A stretch of 64,000 nt of DNA, from the NCBI RefSeq assembly GCF_001816145.1, contig NZ_MDZB01000066.1, forward strand, positions 1-64,000. Reading direction: 5' to 3'. The first letter of the stretch is position 1. The number at the start of each line of letters is the position of its first letter. This DNA is from Hymenobacter lapidarius (lineage in GTDB: Bacteria; Bacteroidota; Bacteroidia; Cytophagales; Hymenobacteraceae). Under the pieces are notes generated by a model. It was not told the DNA's origin and did no database searches. It saw only the letters and a list, made by a program, of their open reading frames with translations. Below are positions 51,667 to 60,334 of the stretch, in pieces. Made by a program: the position numbers and the translations under genes.

Positions 51667-52665
51667 CTACACCAATTGATTACACCCCCGCACGTCTGAA
51701 TTATCCATGCGGCCCAGCACCTCGAAGCTGCCATCGAGGTGCATGCGGGCTAAATCTTTCGTTTCGATAAAGGCGCAGGAGTCCACGTTGGCCAAATCAA
51801 TAACGTTGATGGCCCCGTCGGGCCTGTTGCCAATGGTAAACGGGTCGGAAGGGTCGCGCAGCAGCACCTGCAGCGGCGCGGGGCAGTGGAAACGGCCGTC
51901 GCCCAGCGAGTAGGCCTGGCCCAGCAACTCGGTCATGCCGTACTCGGAGTGGATGCCGGCCGGACCAAAGGCCCGCTGCAGCTCCTGGTGCAGCTCTTCC
52001 CGAATCATCTCGCGGCGACGGCCCTTCATGCCTCCTGTTTCGAGCACGGTGAGGTCTTGTAGCTCCGGTGCCGGGCCCATCTCGGCCGCAAAGTCCAGCA
52101 GCGCGTAGCTCACGCCCAGCAGCAGCACGCGGCGGCCGGGCACTTGTTTGGCTTCGGCCAGGGCGGCGCGCAGGGCGACGTGGTCGTGCAGGAAAAACGC
52201 GGGCTGGGTTTGGCCCGATTGCCGGGCGAAATAATCCACCATGGCCACCAGCGAGGAATGGCCCTGCTCCAGATACGACGGCAGCAGCGCCAGAAACGTC
52301 CAGCCGCTGAGCGGGCCGTAGCTGCTCTCGAAGATGCGCGCCGCGTTTTCGCGATACAGCGCCGGGTCGCGCACCAGGTGGCGGCTGCGCTGCTGCAGCG
52401 TGGTGCCACTGCTCAGGAACACCTCCTGCGCTTCCCACTCAGCGGGTGCGGTGCGCACCTCGTGGGTCTTGAAAAACGCTATGGGCAGAAACGGAATATC
52501 CGTCAGGTGCGTCACCGACGCCGGGTTGCGCCCGAGTGCCTGCAGGTACTCGGCGTAGGGCGGACAGTGCAGGGCTTGATGGCGAAACAGGGCCAGCGCC
52601 GCCGCTTCAAAAGTAGCAGCGGTGACGCTGGGCAGCTGGCGCAGAAATTCGGAACGGAAACTCAT
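51667..52665 (-). CDS. LuxE/PaaK-family acyl transferase
   Basis: 332 residues of the adenylate-forming acyl-protein synthetase (LuxE) family. Motifs: FLPIAFFKTHEVRTAP, the phosphate-binding VFLSSGTTLQQRSRH, SGWTFLALLPSYLEQGHSSL, VLETGGMKGRRREMIREEL and the C-terminal GSFEVLGRMDNSDVRGCNQLV split over two blocks (GSFEVLGRMDNSDVRGC). In Bacteroidota these genes often accompany acyl-CoA reductase (LuxC) or lipid genes; no such partner is here. It probably activates a carboxylic acid. The cassette-like element lies 100 bp after its stop; 51567-51666 shows no gene. Confidence 0.9.
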   Translation of the reverse strand: MSFRSEFLRQLPSVTAATFEAAALALFRHQALHCPPYAEYLQALGRNPASVTHLTDIPFLPIAFFKTHEVRTAPAEWEAQEVFLSSGTTLQQRSRHLVRDPALYRENAARIFESSYGPLSGWTFLALLPSYLEQGHSSLVAMVDYFARQSGQTQPAFFLHDHVALRAALAEAKQVPGRRVLLLGVSYALLDFAAEMGPAPELQDLTVLETGGMKGRRREMIREELHQELQRAFGPAGIHSEYGMTELLGQAYSLGDGRFHCPAPLQVLLRDPSDPFTIGNRPDGAINVIDLANVDSCAFIETKDLARMHLDGSFEVLGRMDNSDVRGCNQLV

Positions 52666-52730
52666 GACTGGAGGTCGGGGTTAGCAACCACAACCGAACT
52701 ACCAAGCCCGGCTTTTCGTTGAAATAAATG

Positions 52731-52737
52731 TACTTTG
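52731..52737 (+). promoter_or_regulatory. -7 box upstream of the 52784 lipoprotein gene
   Basis: TACTTTG fits TAnnTTTG. It lies 46 bp before the ATG; no clear -33 element at the right spacing. Confidence 0.4.
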
Positions 52738-52783
52738 GGGCCACTTCGGCCGTTGTGCTCCAGTCTTCTCACTTTCTCTACTT

Positions 52784-53374
52784 ATGAACCTGTTTCGTAC
52801 TCTGGGCAGCGCCTTTTTCGTGGCCTTCGCCGGCCTAAGCTTCACCGGCTGCATCAGCGCGCCCGAATACGCCGTGGAGCCAGATATCGACTTCAAGGGG
52901 CTTACCATTACCAAAAACCGCCCCGGCAACGGCCAGTTGGCGGTAGACACGCTCAACTTCGCCATTGACTTTCGGGATGGCGACGGCGACCTGGGCCTGT
53001 CCGACGCCGACATCAAAAAGGCGCCCTATAACGCCACCACCGGCGGCCCCAACAACCGGGGTTTCAGCTACAACTACTTCATTCAGCCCTACGTGCGAAC
53101 GGGTGGGCCGGGCACGGCGTTCGTAAAATTCATCACCCCTTTCGGCTTTCAGGGCGAATACGATGGCCGCTACCTGCGCCTCGACGGCAATGCCGATGGC
53201 AGCGAGTCCAAAGCTGCCCCGCTGCGCGGCACCCTGCGCTACAAGCTCCCCCTGTTCTTAGACGGGGCCGTGTACCGGGCCGGCCAAGTGCTGTATTTCG
53301 AAATCAGCATTATGGACCGCAAACTGCACCAGAGCAATGTTATTAAGACATCGGAGGTAACGCTGGGGCAGTAA
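52784..53374 (+). CDS. Putative lipoprotein of unknown function
   Basis: 196 residues. The N-terminal signal ends in the lipobox LSFTGC (Cys23). The mature part is beta-rich, with an acidic repeat FRDGDGDLGLSDADI that resembles a calcium-binding loop, then NRGFSYNYFIQPYVRTG, FQGEYDGRYLRLDGNADG and YFEISIMDRKLHQSN. Similar proteins occur across Cytophagales with no known role. It stands alone and converges on the E1 gene. Confidence 0.75.
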   Translation: MNLFRTLGSAFFVAFAGLSFTGCISAPEYAVEPDIDFKGLTITKNRPGNGQLAVDTLNFAIDFRDGDGDLGLSDADIKKAPYNATTGGPNNRGFSYNYFIQPYVRTGGPGTAFVKFITPFGFQGEYDGRYLRLDGNADGSESKAAPLRGTLRYKLPLFLDGAVYRAGQVLYFEISIMDRKLHQSNVIKTSEVTLGQ

Positions 53375-53380
53375 CGCAGT

Positions 53381-53430
53381 CACCTCACCCCCTAGCTCTC
53401 CTGCGGAGAGGGGGCTAGGGGGTGAGGTGA
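53381..53430. repeat. Palindromic repeat family G between convergent genes
   Basis: CACCTCACCCCCTAGCTCTC C and GGAGAGGGGGCTAGGGGGTG AGGTG form an inverted repeat of about 22 bp with one small bulge and a 4-nt loop. There is no T-tail. A degenerate partner occurs near 47048-47086. Confidence 0.8.
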
Positions 53431-53447
53431 ACGAATGCGCAACTCAA

Positions 53448-55868
53448 CTAGTAAATATCAGCGAACCGCTCGGGCTCGGCTTCACTCATCAGCTCGTACA
53501 CCGTATCGAACACGTCTTCGGCGTTGGGCTTGCTGAAATAGTCGCCGTCGGAGCTGTAAGCGGGGCGGTGGGGCTGCGCGGCCAGGCAGCGCGGCTGCGC
53601 GTCGAGGAAGCGGTAGGCGCCCTGCTCGTCCAGTACGTGCTGCATCATATAGGCGGTGCCACCGCCGGGCACGTCCTCGTCGGCGAAGAGCACGCGGCTG
53701 GTCTTCTGAATGCTGTCCACAATCAGGTGCTCCAGGTCGAAGGGCAGCAGGGTCTGCACGTCGATTACTTCCACGGAAATGCCCACTTCGGCCAGCTGCT
53801 TGGCGGCATCCATCACTATGCGGCACATTGAGCCGTACGTTACCACCGTGATGTCGGTGCCGGTCTGCAGTACCTCGGGGCGGCCCAGGGGCAGCGTAAA
53901 CTCGCCCACGTTGCTCGGAATCCGCTCCTTCAGGCGGTAGCCGTTCAGGCACTCAATTACCAGGGCGGGCTCGTCGCTGCGCAGCAGCGTGTTGTAGAAG
54001 CCAGCGGCCTGGGTCATGTTGCGGGGCACGCACACGTGCATGCCGCGGATGCTGCCCAGAATCATGCCCATGGGCGAGCCCGAGTGCCAGATGCCTTCGA
54101 GGCGGTGCCCGCGGGTGCGCACAATGAGGGGGGCTTTCTGGCCGCCTTTGGTGCGGTACTGCAGGCAGGCCAGGTCGTCGCTCAAAATCTGGATGGCGTA
54201 GAGCAGGTAGTCCAGGTACTGGATTTCGGTGATGGGACGCAGGCCGCGCAGCGCTGCCCCGATGCCCTGCCCCACAATGGTGCACTCGCGGATGCCGGTA
54301 TCGGTCACGCGCAGCTCGCCAAACTTGTCCTGCAGGCCCGCAAAGGCCTGGTTTACGTCGCCAATCTTGCCCACGTCTTCGCCGATGGCGAAAATGCTGG
54401 GGTCGCGCTGGAAGTTGGCCTCAAAACAGGCCTGCAGCACTTCGCGGGCGTCTACCACGGGGGCATCGGTGGCGAAGGCAGCTGGCACTTCGTCGATATT
54501 ACCTACCGCATACTCACTCTGGCTGAACAGGTTGGAGTTGTAGCGGTCGGCGTTTTCGGCCAGCAGCTGCTCTAGGTGGCGCTGCACGGCGCGGCGGCCG
54601 GCGCTGCGCTTCTCGTTGCGCACGTGGCGCAGGGCGCGGCGCATAGTGCGCACAATGTCGGCCCGAATGGGCGTGGGGTTTACCTTCAGCTGCTCCACCA
54701 TTTCGTGCAGCGTGTTTTCGGTGCCGGTGTCGGCCACCAGCTTATCCAGCAGCACCACGGCCTCGTCGCGCTCGGCCTTGATGGCGTCGAAGAAAGCCGC
54801 CCAGGCCGCCGTGCGCGCCGTTTTGATGGTGGCCGCTGCCGTCTTTTCAATTTCGTCGAGCTCCAGCTCCGTGGCGTGCCCTTCGGCCAGCAGCCACTCG
54901 CGCAGCTTGTGCAGGCAGTCGTGGGCTTCTTCCCAGCTCAGCCGGTCCTTGCTCTTGTAGCGCTCGTGCGAGCCGCTGGTGCTGTGGCCCTGCGGCTGCG
55001 TCACTTCCGTGACGTGGATGAGCACGGGCACGTGCTGCTCGCGGCACACGGCGGCGGCGCGCAGGTAGGTGTCCACCAGGCCAGCGTAGTCCCAGCCGCG
55101 CACCACGTAAATTTCGAAGCCCTGCTCGCCTTCGCCGTCGCGCTGCAAGCCGGCCATGATGGCCGAAATACTCTGCTTGGTGGTCTGGTATTCGGCCGGC
55201 ACCGAGATGCCGTAGTGGTCGTCCCACACGCTCACCAGCATGGGCACCTGCAGCACGCCGGCGGCATTAAGCGCCTCAAAGAACATGCCCTCGGAGGTGC
55301 TGGCGTTGCCGATGGTGCCGAAAGCCACCTCGTTGCCGTTGGTGGAGAGGTGCGTGAACTGGTGCAGCTCGGGGTTTTGGCGAAACAGCTTGGAAGCGTA
55401 GGCCATGCCCAGCAGGCGCGGCATTTGCGAGGCCGTGGGCGAGACGTCGGCCGAGGAGTTCTTGGTTTGGGTGAGGTCGGTGAGGTTGCCGTCATCGTCC
55501 AGCATGCGCGTGGCGAAGTGCCCGTTCATGGCGCGGCCGCCGGTGGCGGGCTCGGCTTCCACGTCGGGGTTGGCGTAGAGCTGGGCAAAGTATTGCTCCC
55601 AGGTGAGCTGGCCGATGGCCACCATGAAGGTCTGGTCGCGGTAGTAGCCGGCGCGGAAGTCGCCGTTTTGGAAGGCGCGGGCCATGGCCAGTTGGGGCAC
55701 TTCCTTGCCATCGCCGAAGATGCCAAATTTGGCCTTGCCCATGAAAACCTCCTTGCGGCCGGCCAGGGACGCCAGGCGGCTTTCCCAGGCCAGACGGTAA
55801 TCGTAGAGAAAATCAACCTTTGAAAGAGGTGCGGATAGCGCAGGCAACGCGGTTTCGGCAGTGGGCAT
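53448..55868 (-). CDS. Fused alpha-beta E1 component of a 2-oxoacid dehydrogenase
   Basis: 806 residues. The N-terminal half is an E1-alpha TPP domain (YYRDQTFMVAIGQLTWEQYF, ATRMLDDDGNLTDL, VAFGTIGNASTSEGMFFEAL, GHSTSGSHERYKSKDRL); the C-terminal half is E1-beta (DPSIFAIGEDVGKIGDVNQA, VTDTGIRECTIVGQGIGAAL, RTRGHRLEGIWHSGSPMGMI, FDLEHLIVDSIQKTSRVLFADED in parts). The usual separate subunits are joined head to tail. It would decarboxylate pyruvate or branched-chain 2-oxoacids and hand the acyl group to an E2, which is not nearby. ATG at 55868; the longer upstream frame is non-coding. Confidence 0.93.
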   Translation of the reverse strand: MPTAETALPALSAPLSKVDFLYDYRLAWESRLASLAGRKEVFMGKAKFGIFGDGKEVPQLAMARAFQNGDFRAGYYRDQTFMVAIGQLTWEQYFAQLYANPDVEAEPATGGRAMNGHFATRMLDDDGNLTDLTQTKNSSADVSPTASQMPRLLGMAYASKLFRQNPELHQFTHLSTNGNEVAFGTIGNASTSEGMFFEALNAAGVLQVPMLVSVWDDHYGISVPAEYQTTKQSISAIMAGLQRDGEGEQGFEIYVVRGWDYAGLVDTYLRAAAVCREQHVPVLIHVTEVTQPQGHSTSGSHERYKSKDRLSWEEAHDCLHKLREWLLAEGHATELELDEIEKTAAATIKTARTAAWAAFFDAIKAERDEAVVLLDKLVADTGTENTLHEMVEQLKVNPTPIRADIVRTMRRALRHVRNEKRSAGRRAVQRHLEQLLAENADRYNSNLFSQSEYAVGNIDEVPAAFATDAPVVDAREVLQACFEANFQRDPSIFAIGEDVGKIGDVNQAFAGLQDKFGELRVTDTGIRECTIVGQGIGAALRGLRPITEIQYLDYLLYAIQILSDDLACLQYRTKGGQKAPLIVRTRGHRLEGIWHSGSPMGMILGSIRGMHVCVPRNMTQAAGFYNTLLRSDEPALVIECLNGYRLKERIPSNVGEFTLPLGRPEVLQTGTDITVVTYGSMCRIVMDAAKQLAEVGISVEVIDVQTLLPFDLEHLIVDSIQKTSRVLFADEDVPGGGTAYMMQHVLDEQGAYRFLDAQPRCLAAQPHRPAYSSDGDYFSKPNAEDVFDTVYELMSEAEPERFADIY

Positions 55869-56115
55869 AGCGAGTTGAACGGGGGGTGGGAGTAAAGTCA
55901 GGAAGGACGGCACGGTTGGAACCGCGGTGCAAAAATACGGAATTGAGGCCGGGCAGATGGCAGGTGGAGTTTGGGCGTATATTTGGGAGCTAATGAATTG
56001 GCTGGTCGGCCTGTCCCTGGTCAGGGCCTCCACCGCCAGGCTGCATTTCCTATTAAACGTAACCGTGGCTTGCGTAGCTATGCGCGCCGCGGCTGGCAGT
56101 TCAACTTCTACAACC

Positions 56116-56886
56116 ATGAAACAGCTTCTCACCATTTGCCTGCTGGCATTTGCCTTCACCGCCCGCGCCCAGGCCGTGATGCAATTCGAAAACGACAGCC
56201 ACGATTTCGGCAAAGTGCCCGAGGGCACCATGGCCACCCACGAGTTCAAGTTTAAGAACACCGGCAAGCAGCCCCTGGTGATTGCCAACGTGCAGGCCAG
56301 CTGCGGCTGCACCACGCCCGACTGGACCAAGACGCCGGTGGCGCCTGGCAAATACGGCATCATCAAGGCCATGTACAGCAGCGCGGGCCGCCCCGGCGCC
56401 TTCAACAAAACCGTGACCGTGACCAGCAACGCCACCGAGCCCAGCAAGGTCCTCACCATCAAGGGTGCGGTGCTGACCAAAGACGAAATCAAGCCCACGC
56501 TCACGGCGGCGCAGCTGGCGCAGTCGCCGCACCTGGTGCTGGACCGGAGCACCCACGACTTTGGCAAGTTTGAGGCCGGCCAGCAGCCTTCGGCCCGGTT
56601 CACCGCTCGCAATACCGGCAAAACCCCGCTGGTGCTCGGTGCCATCTCGTCCGGCTGCTACTGCGTGGGCTACAAAACGACCCCCACGCCCATTGCCCCC
56701 GGCCAAAGCGCCGTGGTGGAGCTGGTTTACAGCCAGCGCCAGCTCGGCCAGGTGAGCGACGCCGTCACCATCACGTCCAACGACCTGAGCGGCGATGCCA
56801 ACCTCACGCTGCGTGCCAACATTGTGCGCGACCTCAGCGGCAACAGCATGGTGAAGGAAAGCGGCACGGCCGTGCCTTTTAAGTAA
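56116..56886 (+). CDS. Exported protein with two DUF1573 domains
   Basis: 256 residues. A signal peptide (MKQLLTICLLAFAFTARAQ) is followed by two Ig/ASH-like DUF1573 repeats: MQFENDSHDFGKVPEGTMA with VQASCGCTTPDWTKTPVAPG, and LDRSTHDFGKFEAGQQPSA with AISSGCYCVGYKTTPTPIAPG (last written in part). Each keeps the SCGC/SGCYC cysteine motif. DUF1573 proteins are common in Bacteroidota and thought to act at the cell envelope; exact role unknown. ATG at 56116 for the signal peptide. Confidence 0.88.
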   Translation: MKQLLTICLLAFAFTARAQAVMQFENDSHDFGKVPEGTMATHEFKFKNTGKQPLVIANVQASCGCTTPDWTKTPVAPGKYGIIKAMYSSAGRPGAFNKTVTVTSNATEPSKVLTIKGAVLTKDEIKPTLTAAQLAQSPHLVLDRSTHDFGKFEAGQQPSARFTARNTGKTPLVLGAISSGCYCVGYKTTPTPIAPGQSAVVELVYSQRQLGQVSDAVTITSNDLSGDANLTLRANIVRDLSGNSMVKESGTAVPFK

Positions 56887-56887
56887 A

Positions 56888-56922
56888 GACCACGGATTAT
56901 TCGGATTTCGTAGCCGATTTAG
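56888..56922 (+). repeat. Single arm of palindromic repeat family E
   Basis: GACCACGGATTATTCGGATT TCGTAGCCGATTT matches the left arm at 40692-40737 with a shorter middle. No partner arm is seen before the terminators. Confidence 0.6.
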
Positions 56923-56938
56923 GTATAGAGCCCTGTCA

Positions 56939-56998
56939 ATCTGACGGGGCTTCTTTCTTTAGGAGAAACCCCGCTACTTTTTTGGTGGGGTTTTTCTT
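56939..56998 (+). terminator. Two stacked terminator hairpins after the DUF1573 gene
   Basis: AGCCCTGTCA ATC TGACGGGGCT TCTTTCTTT, then AAACCCCGCTACTTTTTTGG TGGGGTTTTTCTTTT. Both have GC stems and T-rich tails. Confidence 0.75.
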
Positions 56999-57055
56999 TT
57001 GAAATTGAGTTGGCCCGAACCAAATCTTAGCGCCAATGGTACTAGCCGCACGCCC

Positions 57056-57063
57056 TATCTTTG
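57056..57063 (+). promoter_or_regulatory. -7 box of the ald promoter
   Basis: TATCTTTG, a perfect TAnnTTTG element, 51 bp upstream of the ald ATG. The same octamer occurs at rnpB and at the trp leader. Confidence 0.5.
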
Positions 57064-57114
57064 CGGCTCGAAACAGTACTTCTCCTCCCAAACCTTCACT
57101 CCCACCCTTCGCTC

Positions 57115-58242
57115 ATGATTATCGGCGTTCCTAAGGAAATTAAAAACAACGAAAACCGCGTGGGCCTCACGCCCGCCGGTGTGGCCGAGCTGCGCAAGCA
57201 CGGCCACACGCTGCTGGTGCAAAGCACCGCCGGCGAAGGCAGCGGCTTCTCCGACGAAGAGTACCAAACGGCGGGCGCCACCATGCTCGGCACCATTGCC
57301 GAAGTGTACGGCCAAGCCGAGATGATTGTGAAGGTGAAGGAGCCGATTGCGGAAGAATATCCTCTCATTAAGGAGAACCAGCTGCTCTTCACCTACTTCC
57401 ACTTCGCCAGCGGCGAGGAGCTGACCCACGCCATGATAGCCCGCAAGGCCGTGTGCCTGGCTTACGAAACCGTGGAGTTGCCCAACCGCGCCTTGCCCCT
57501 ACTCATTCCGATGAGCGAAGTGGCCGGCCGCATGGCCCCACAGGAGGGCGCCAAGTACCTGGAGAAACCCCTCAAAGGCCGCGGCATTTTGCTGGGCGGC
57601 GTGCCCGGCGTGAAGCCCGCCAACGTGTTGGTGCTAGGCGGCGGCGTGGTGGGCACGCAGGCGGCCAAAATTGCCGCCGGCCTCGGCGCGCAGGTCACCA
57701 TTATGGACATCAGCCTGAACCGCCTGCGCGAGCTCGACGATTTCATGCCCAAAAACGTGGTGACGCAGTACTCCAACGAGTACAACATCCGCGAAGCCAT
57801 CAAGACCTCGGACCTGATTGTGGGTGCGGTGCTCATTCCCGGGGCTAAGGCGCCGCACCTCATCACCCGCGACATGCTGAAGACCATGCGTCCCGGCACC
57901 GTGGTGGTAGACGTGGCCGTGGACCAGGGCGGCTGCATTGAAACCTGCCACCCCACCACCCACGAAAACCCGACCTTCATCATCGACGACGTGGTGCACT
58001 ACTGCGTGGCCAACATGCCGGGTGCCGTGCCCTACACCAGCACCCTGGCCCTGACCAACGCCACCCTGCCCTACGCCGTGCGCCTAGCCAACCTGGGCTG
58101 GCAAGAAGCCTGCCGCCGCGACGAGGCCCTGCGCCTCGGCCTGAACGTAGTGCACGGCGAAGTGGTATACAAAGGCGTAGCCGACGCCTGGGGCCTGCCC
58201 CTGGTGAACGTGGAAACGGTGCTGGAGCTGGCTTCGGTTTAA
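57115..58242 (+). CDS. ald: Alanine dehydrogenase
   Basis: Interconverts L-alanine with pyruvate and ammonia using NAD. 375 residues, the usual length. It begins MIIGVPKEIKNNENRVGLTP; the substrate-binding Lys is in IVKVKEPIAEEYPL. Other blocks are LLIPMSEVAGRMAPQEGAKYL (with the catalytic His replaced by neighbouring polar residues as in the family alignment region), the NAD-binding VLVLGGGVVGTQAAKIAAGL, VDVAVDQGGCIETCHPTTHE and YCVANMPGAVPYTSTLALTN. It is a single-gene transcript between a promoter and a terminator. Confidence 0.96.
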   Translation: MIIGVPKEIKNNENRVGLTPAGVAELRKHGHTLLVQSTAGEGSGFSDEEYQTAGATMLGTIAEVYGQAEMIVKVKEPIAEEYPLIKENQLLFTYFHFASGEELTHAMIARKAVCLAYETVELPNRALPLLIPMSEVAGRMAPQEGAKYLEKPLKGRGILLGGVPGVKPANVLVLGGGVVGTQAAKIAAGLGAQVTIMDISLNRLRELDDFMPKNVVTQYSNEYNIREAIKTSDLIVGAVLIPGAKAPHLITRDMLKTMRPGTVVVDVAVDQGGCIETCHPTTHENPTFIIDDVVHYCVANMPGAVPYTSTLALTNATLPYAVRLANLGWQEACRRDEALRLGLNVVHGEVVYKGVADAWGLPLVNVETVLELASV

Positions 58243-58264
58243 GCAAAAGCAATAATCAAAAGTT

Positions 58265-58303
58265 GAAAGCCTTCCTGACTAGTGTCGGGAAGGCTTTCCT
58301 TTG
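58265..58303 (+). terminator. Intrinsic terminator of ald
   Basis: GAAAGCCTTCC, TGACTAGTGTC, GGGAAGGCTTTCCTTTG: a stem of about 11 bp with a modest T-tail, 23 bp after the stop. Confidence 0.8.
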
Positions 58304-58415
58304 TGGTTGCCCTTTCACTGGCTTGCAAACCCGGGTGCCTGTGCGAACCTGAAAAACATGATGATGGGCGCTTTTTGCACGCTCGGAATTTCTCATTATT
58401 ACCCTTCTGCTTCTT

Positions 58416-60326
58416 TTGCTCCCCTCGCCTGCCATTCGGTTGTTGCTGCGCCGCTTAGCCTTGTTGCTGGTAGCCTACTCGCTGCTGCGGCTGGGATTTT
58501 ACGCCTTCAATTTTGCCACGTTCAGGAGCGTGGAGGCCGGCAAGGTGCTGCTGGCTTTTGGGCACGGGCTGCGCTTCGACGTGTCGGCGCTGCTGTGGCT
58601 GAACCTGCCGCTAGTGGTGCTCTCGCTGGTGGTTCCGGTATCGGCCCGGCGGGGGCAGCGCTGGCTCCGGGGGCTTTTTGTGGCGGTGAACACGGTGGGG
58701 TTTGGGCTCAATATTATTGACTGGGAGTACTTCGCCTTTATTGGCCGGCGGCTGAGCAACGAGTTTACCACCGTGGGCGGGGACATTCGGCAACAGGCGG
58801 GCCAGCTGGTGACGCACTACTGGTACTTGTTTCTTCCGCTGGGGGCGTTGGTGTACTTGCTGTGGCGCCGGTGGCCCATGCCCACCGCGGCCGAGGCAGC
58901 CGTGCCCAACAGCCGACGGCTTTGGATGCAGCGCGGCGGGGAGCTGCTGCTGCTGGTGGGGGCCATGGTGCTGGGCATCCGCGGCGGCTGGCAGCTCAAG
59001 CCCTTGCGTCCCGGCGCCGCCTTCGAGCAGCAGCCGGCCGTGCTGGGCCACCTGGTGTTGAACAGCACCTTCACCGTGCTCAAATCCCTCAACGGGGCCA
59101 AGGTGGAGCGCAAGCACTACTTCCCGAATGACACGGGCTTGCGCCCGGCCCTGGGCGCGCCGGTGGTGGCCCCCCGCCCGCCCGGCACCGGCCTGCGCCC
59201 AAACGTGGTGCTGCTGCTGCTTGAGAGCTTTGGCTCTGAGTACACAGGCGTTGAAAACGGCGGCCGAGGGGGCTACACACCGTTTTTCGATTCGTTGGCC
59301 ACCGCGCCAGGCTCGCTGCTGATGCGGGAGAACTACGCCAACGGCCGGCGCTCCATTGAGGCCCTGCCAGCGGTGCTCTCGGGCCTGCCTTCGCTCATGG
59401 ACTCGCCGTTTATCACCTCCAGCTTTCAGACGGCGGAGCTGCACGGGCTGGGCGAAATGCTCGGCCACCAAGGCTATGCCACGGCCATGTACCACGCTGG
59501 CACCAACGGCACCATGGGCTTCGATATGTTTGCCGGCATTGCGGGCATGCAGCACTACTACGGCCTGAGCCAGTACCCCGGCGGCGCCAGCAGCCCCGAT
59601 TACGACGGGCACTGGGGCATTTTTGATGAGCCCTACCTGCAGTACTTCAGCCGCCAGCTAAACACCACCAAGGAGCCGTTTTTCGCTACCCTTTTCACGC
59701 TTAGCGCGCACGACCCGTTTACGCTCCCGGCCCAGTACCAGGGCAGGCTGCCAGCGGGCACGCAGCCCATTCACCCCACCATAGCCTACACCGACGCGGC
59801 GCTGCGCCACTTTTTCCGGACGGCCAGCCAGGCGCCGTGGTATCGGAACACGCTGTTTGTACTCACGGCCGACCACACTTCTCAAACGGACCGCGCCGGC
59901 TACGATAACCCCGTGGGCTACCACAAAACCCCGCTCCTGCTGCTGCAGCCCGGCCACGCTCTGCCCGCTACCAACCCGCACCGCATTACCCAGCACGCCG
60001 ATGTTCCGGCCACGGTGCTGGACGTGCTCGGGCTGCGGCAGGAACAACAGCTGCTGCTGCCCTTCGGCTCCTCCATCTTCGACACTGCCAGCACGGGCCG
60101 CGCCCTGCTCCGCGATGGCGACTCCTTCTACCTGGTGCACGCCGATTTTGTGACCGAGCTGAAGAGCGACAATTCGGTGCGGCTCTACCCCTACCAAACC
60201 CATTTTATTCCGCAGCAGCCGCTGGCAAATCCCGACCCCGCGCTGCTGAAGAAATATGGCGATGAGCTGCGCGCCAGCGTGCAGTTCTACGTGAACAGTT
60301 TGCTGGATAACCGGCTGTATAAATAG
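58416..60326 (+). CDS. LTA synthase-like membrane sulfatase / phosphoglycerol transferase
   Basis: 636 residues. Four or five N-terminal membrane helices (RLLLRRLALLLVAYSLLRLG, FVAVNTVGFGLNI, YLFLPLGALVYLLWRR, LLLLVGAMVLGI) are followed by a large periplasmic sulfatase-fold domain: PNVVLLLLESFGSEYTGVEN (metal Glu), NGRRSIEALPAVLSGLPSL (nucleophile Thr/Ser region), AMYHAGTNGTMGFDMFAGIA, LSAHDPFTLPAQYQG and LFVLTADHTSQTD (metal Asp-His). Such enzymes transfer phosphoglycerol or phosphoethanolamine to envelope glycans or lipids. The start is a TTG at 58416; no ATG is available, so the exact start is uncertain. Confidence 0.9.
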   Translation: MLPSPAIRLLLRRLALLLVAYSLLRLGFYAFNFATFRSVEAGKVLLAFGHGLRFDVSALLWLNLPLVVLSLVVPVSARRGQRWLRGLFVAVNTVGFGLNIIDWEYFAFIGRRLSNEFTTVGGDIRQQAGQLVTHYWYLFLPLGALVYLLWRRWPMPTAAEAAVPNSRRLWMQRGGELLLLVGAMVLGIRGGWQLKPLRPGAAFEQQPAVLGHLVLNSTFTVLKSLNGAKVERKHYFPNDTGLRPALGAPVVAPRPPGTGLRPNVVLLLLESFGSEYTGVENGGRGGYTPFFDSLATAPGSLLMRENYANGRRSIEALPAVLSGLPSLMDSPFITSSFQTAELHGLGEMLGHQGYATAMYHAGTNGTMGFDMFAGIAGMQHYYGLSQYPGGASSPDYDGHWGIFDEPYLQYFSRQLNTTKEPFFATLFTLSAHDPFTLPAQYQGRLPAGTQPIHPTIAYTDAALRHFFRTASQAPWYRNTLFVLTADHTSQTDRAGYDNPVGYHKTPLLLLQPGHALPATNPHRITQHADVPATVLDVLGLRQEQQLLLPFGSSIFDTASTGRALLRDGDSFYLVHADFVTELKSDNSVRLYPYQTHFIPQQPLANPDPALLKKYGDELRASVQFYVNSLLDNRLYK

Positions 60327-60334
60327 GCGGGCGA

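Noticed and set aside
51531..51734. Minus-strand frame of 67 codons after the LuxE-like gene
   Set aside because: Overlaps the end of the LuxE-like gene in another frame and the cassette boundary; no motif.
54576..55823. Plus-strand open frame of 415 codons opposite the E1 gene
   Set aside because: Antisense shadow of the fused E1 coding sequence; same His/Val/Gly bias and no start signals.
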